DNA of 13,151 bases, taken from positions 1 through 13,151 of the forward strand of contig JAAZDA010000196.1 of assembly GCA_012512995.1 (NCBI GenBank), given 5' to 3'. The position numbers were made by a program, and so were the translations under genes. Source of the DNA: Clostridiales bacterium. GTDB lineage: Bacteria > Bacillota > Clostridia > Lachnospirales > Lachnospiraceae. Positions 13,119-13,151 of the stretch are shown here, piece after piece. Below the pieces are notes generated by a model that had not been told where the DNA came from, made no database searches, and saw only the letters and a list, made by a program, of their open reading frames with translations. The first letter of the stretch is position 1. Each line of letters starts with the position of its first letter.

Positions 13119-13151
13119 ATGGACGGCTATATAATGGCGCTCGACCAGGGC
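13119..13151 (+). CDS. glpK: Glycerol kinase, first 11 codons (3' end outside window)
   Basis: ATG 13119 is preceded by TTGGAGGCAAGAAC, a strong ribosome site. The 11 residues M-D-G-Y-I-M-A-L-D-Q-G match the N-terminus of glycerol kinases, whose first strand and phosphate-binding loop read Y-I-L-A-L-D-Q-G-T-T. The enzyme makes glycerol-3-phosphate from glycerol and ATP, which would feed the dehydrogenase upstream and activate GlpP. Only the start is visible, so the assignment rests on this motif plus the glp context. Confidence 0.85.
   Translation, partial: MDGYIMALDQG

Overview
The window looks like a chromosomal segment of a Gram-positive anaerobe of the Bacillota, probably class Clostridia. 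The reasons are a GlpP-type antiterminator upstream of glycerol genes, a MutS2 (not MutS) protein, strong GGAGG ribosome sites, and a mid-range GC content. I cannot name a genus. Coding density is high. The main genes run on the plus strand, with one minus-strand gene near the left edge. No rRNA, tRNA, CRISPR array, transposase or phage gene was seen.

Left part (1-1111): the C-terminal half of a DeoR-family regulator ends at 363 and converges through a strong hairpin on a small minus-strand zinc-ribbon membrane protein (480-899). The gap to the next, divergent gene holds two long hairpins that cannot be ordinary terminators.

Central part (1112-7691): five closely spaced plus-strand genes form a probable operon: mutS2, an OmpR-type response regulator, its HAMP-containing histidine kinase, an Lrp/AsnC-type regulator and a class I/II aminotransferase. 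Gaps are 18-38 bases. A 12-bp hairpin follows the last gene. A stand-alone acidic, secreted-looking protein without a visible signal peptide (7871-8434) comes next, with its own terminator. Beyond it is a repeat region in which one inverted block can pair with either of two direct copies.

Right part (8691-13151): a glycerol or glycerol-3-phosphate module. glpP has its own promoter. It is followed by a second promoter and a leader with a very strong terminator hairpin, the classical target type for GlpP antitermination. Downstream lie a GlpA-like flavoprotein with a BFD-type [2Fe-2S] domain, a second FAD/NAD(P) oxidoreductase, a small DUF1667 protein with a CxxCxxxC...CP cluster, and the first 11 codons of glycerol kinase. 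I infer that the three redox proteins form a glycerol-3-phosphate-oxidising complex that passes electrons to an unidentified acceptor. No GlpC-like membrane anchor is visible. The gaps inside this operon are unusually rich in perfect hairpins (11030-11053, 12470-12615, 12998-13087), most without a U-tract. These are the least explained elements of the window.
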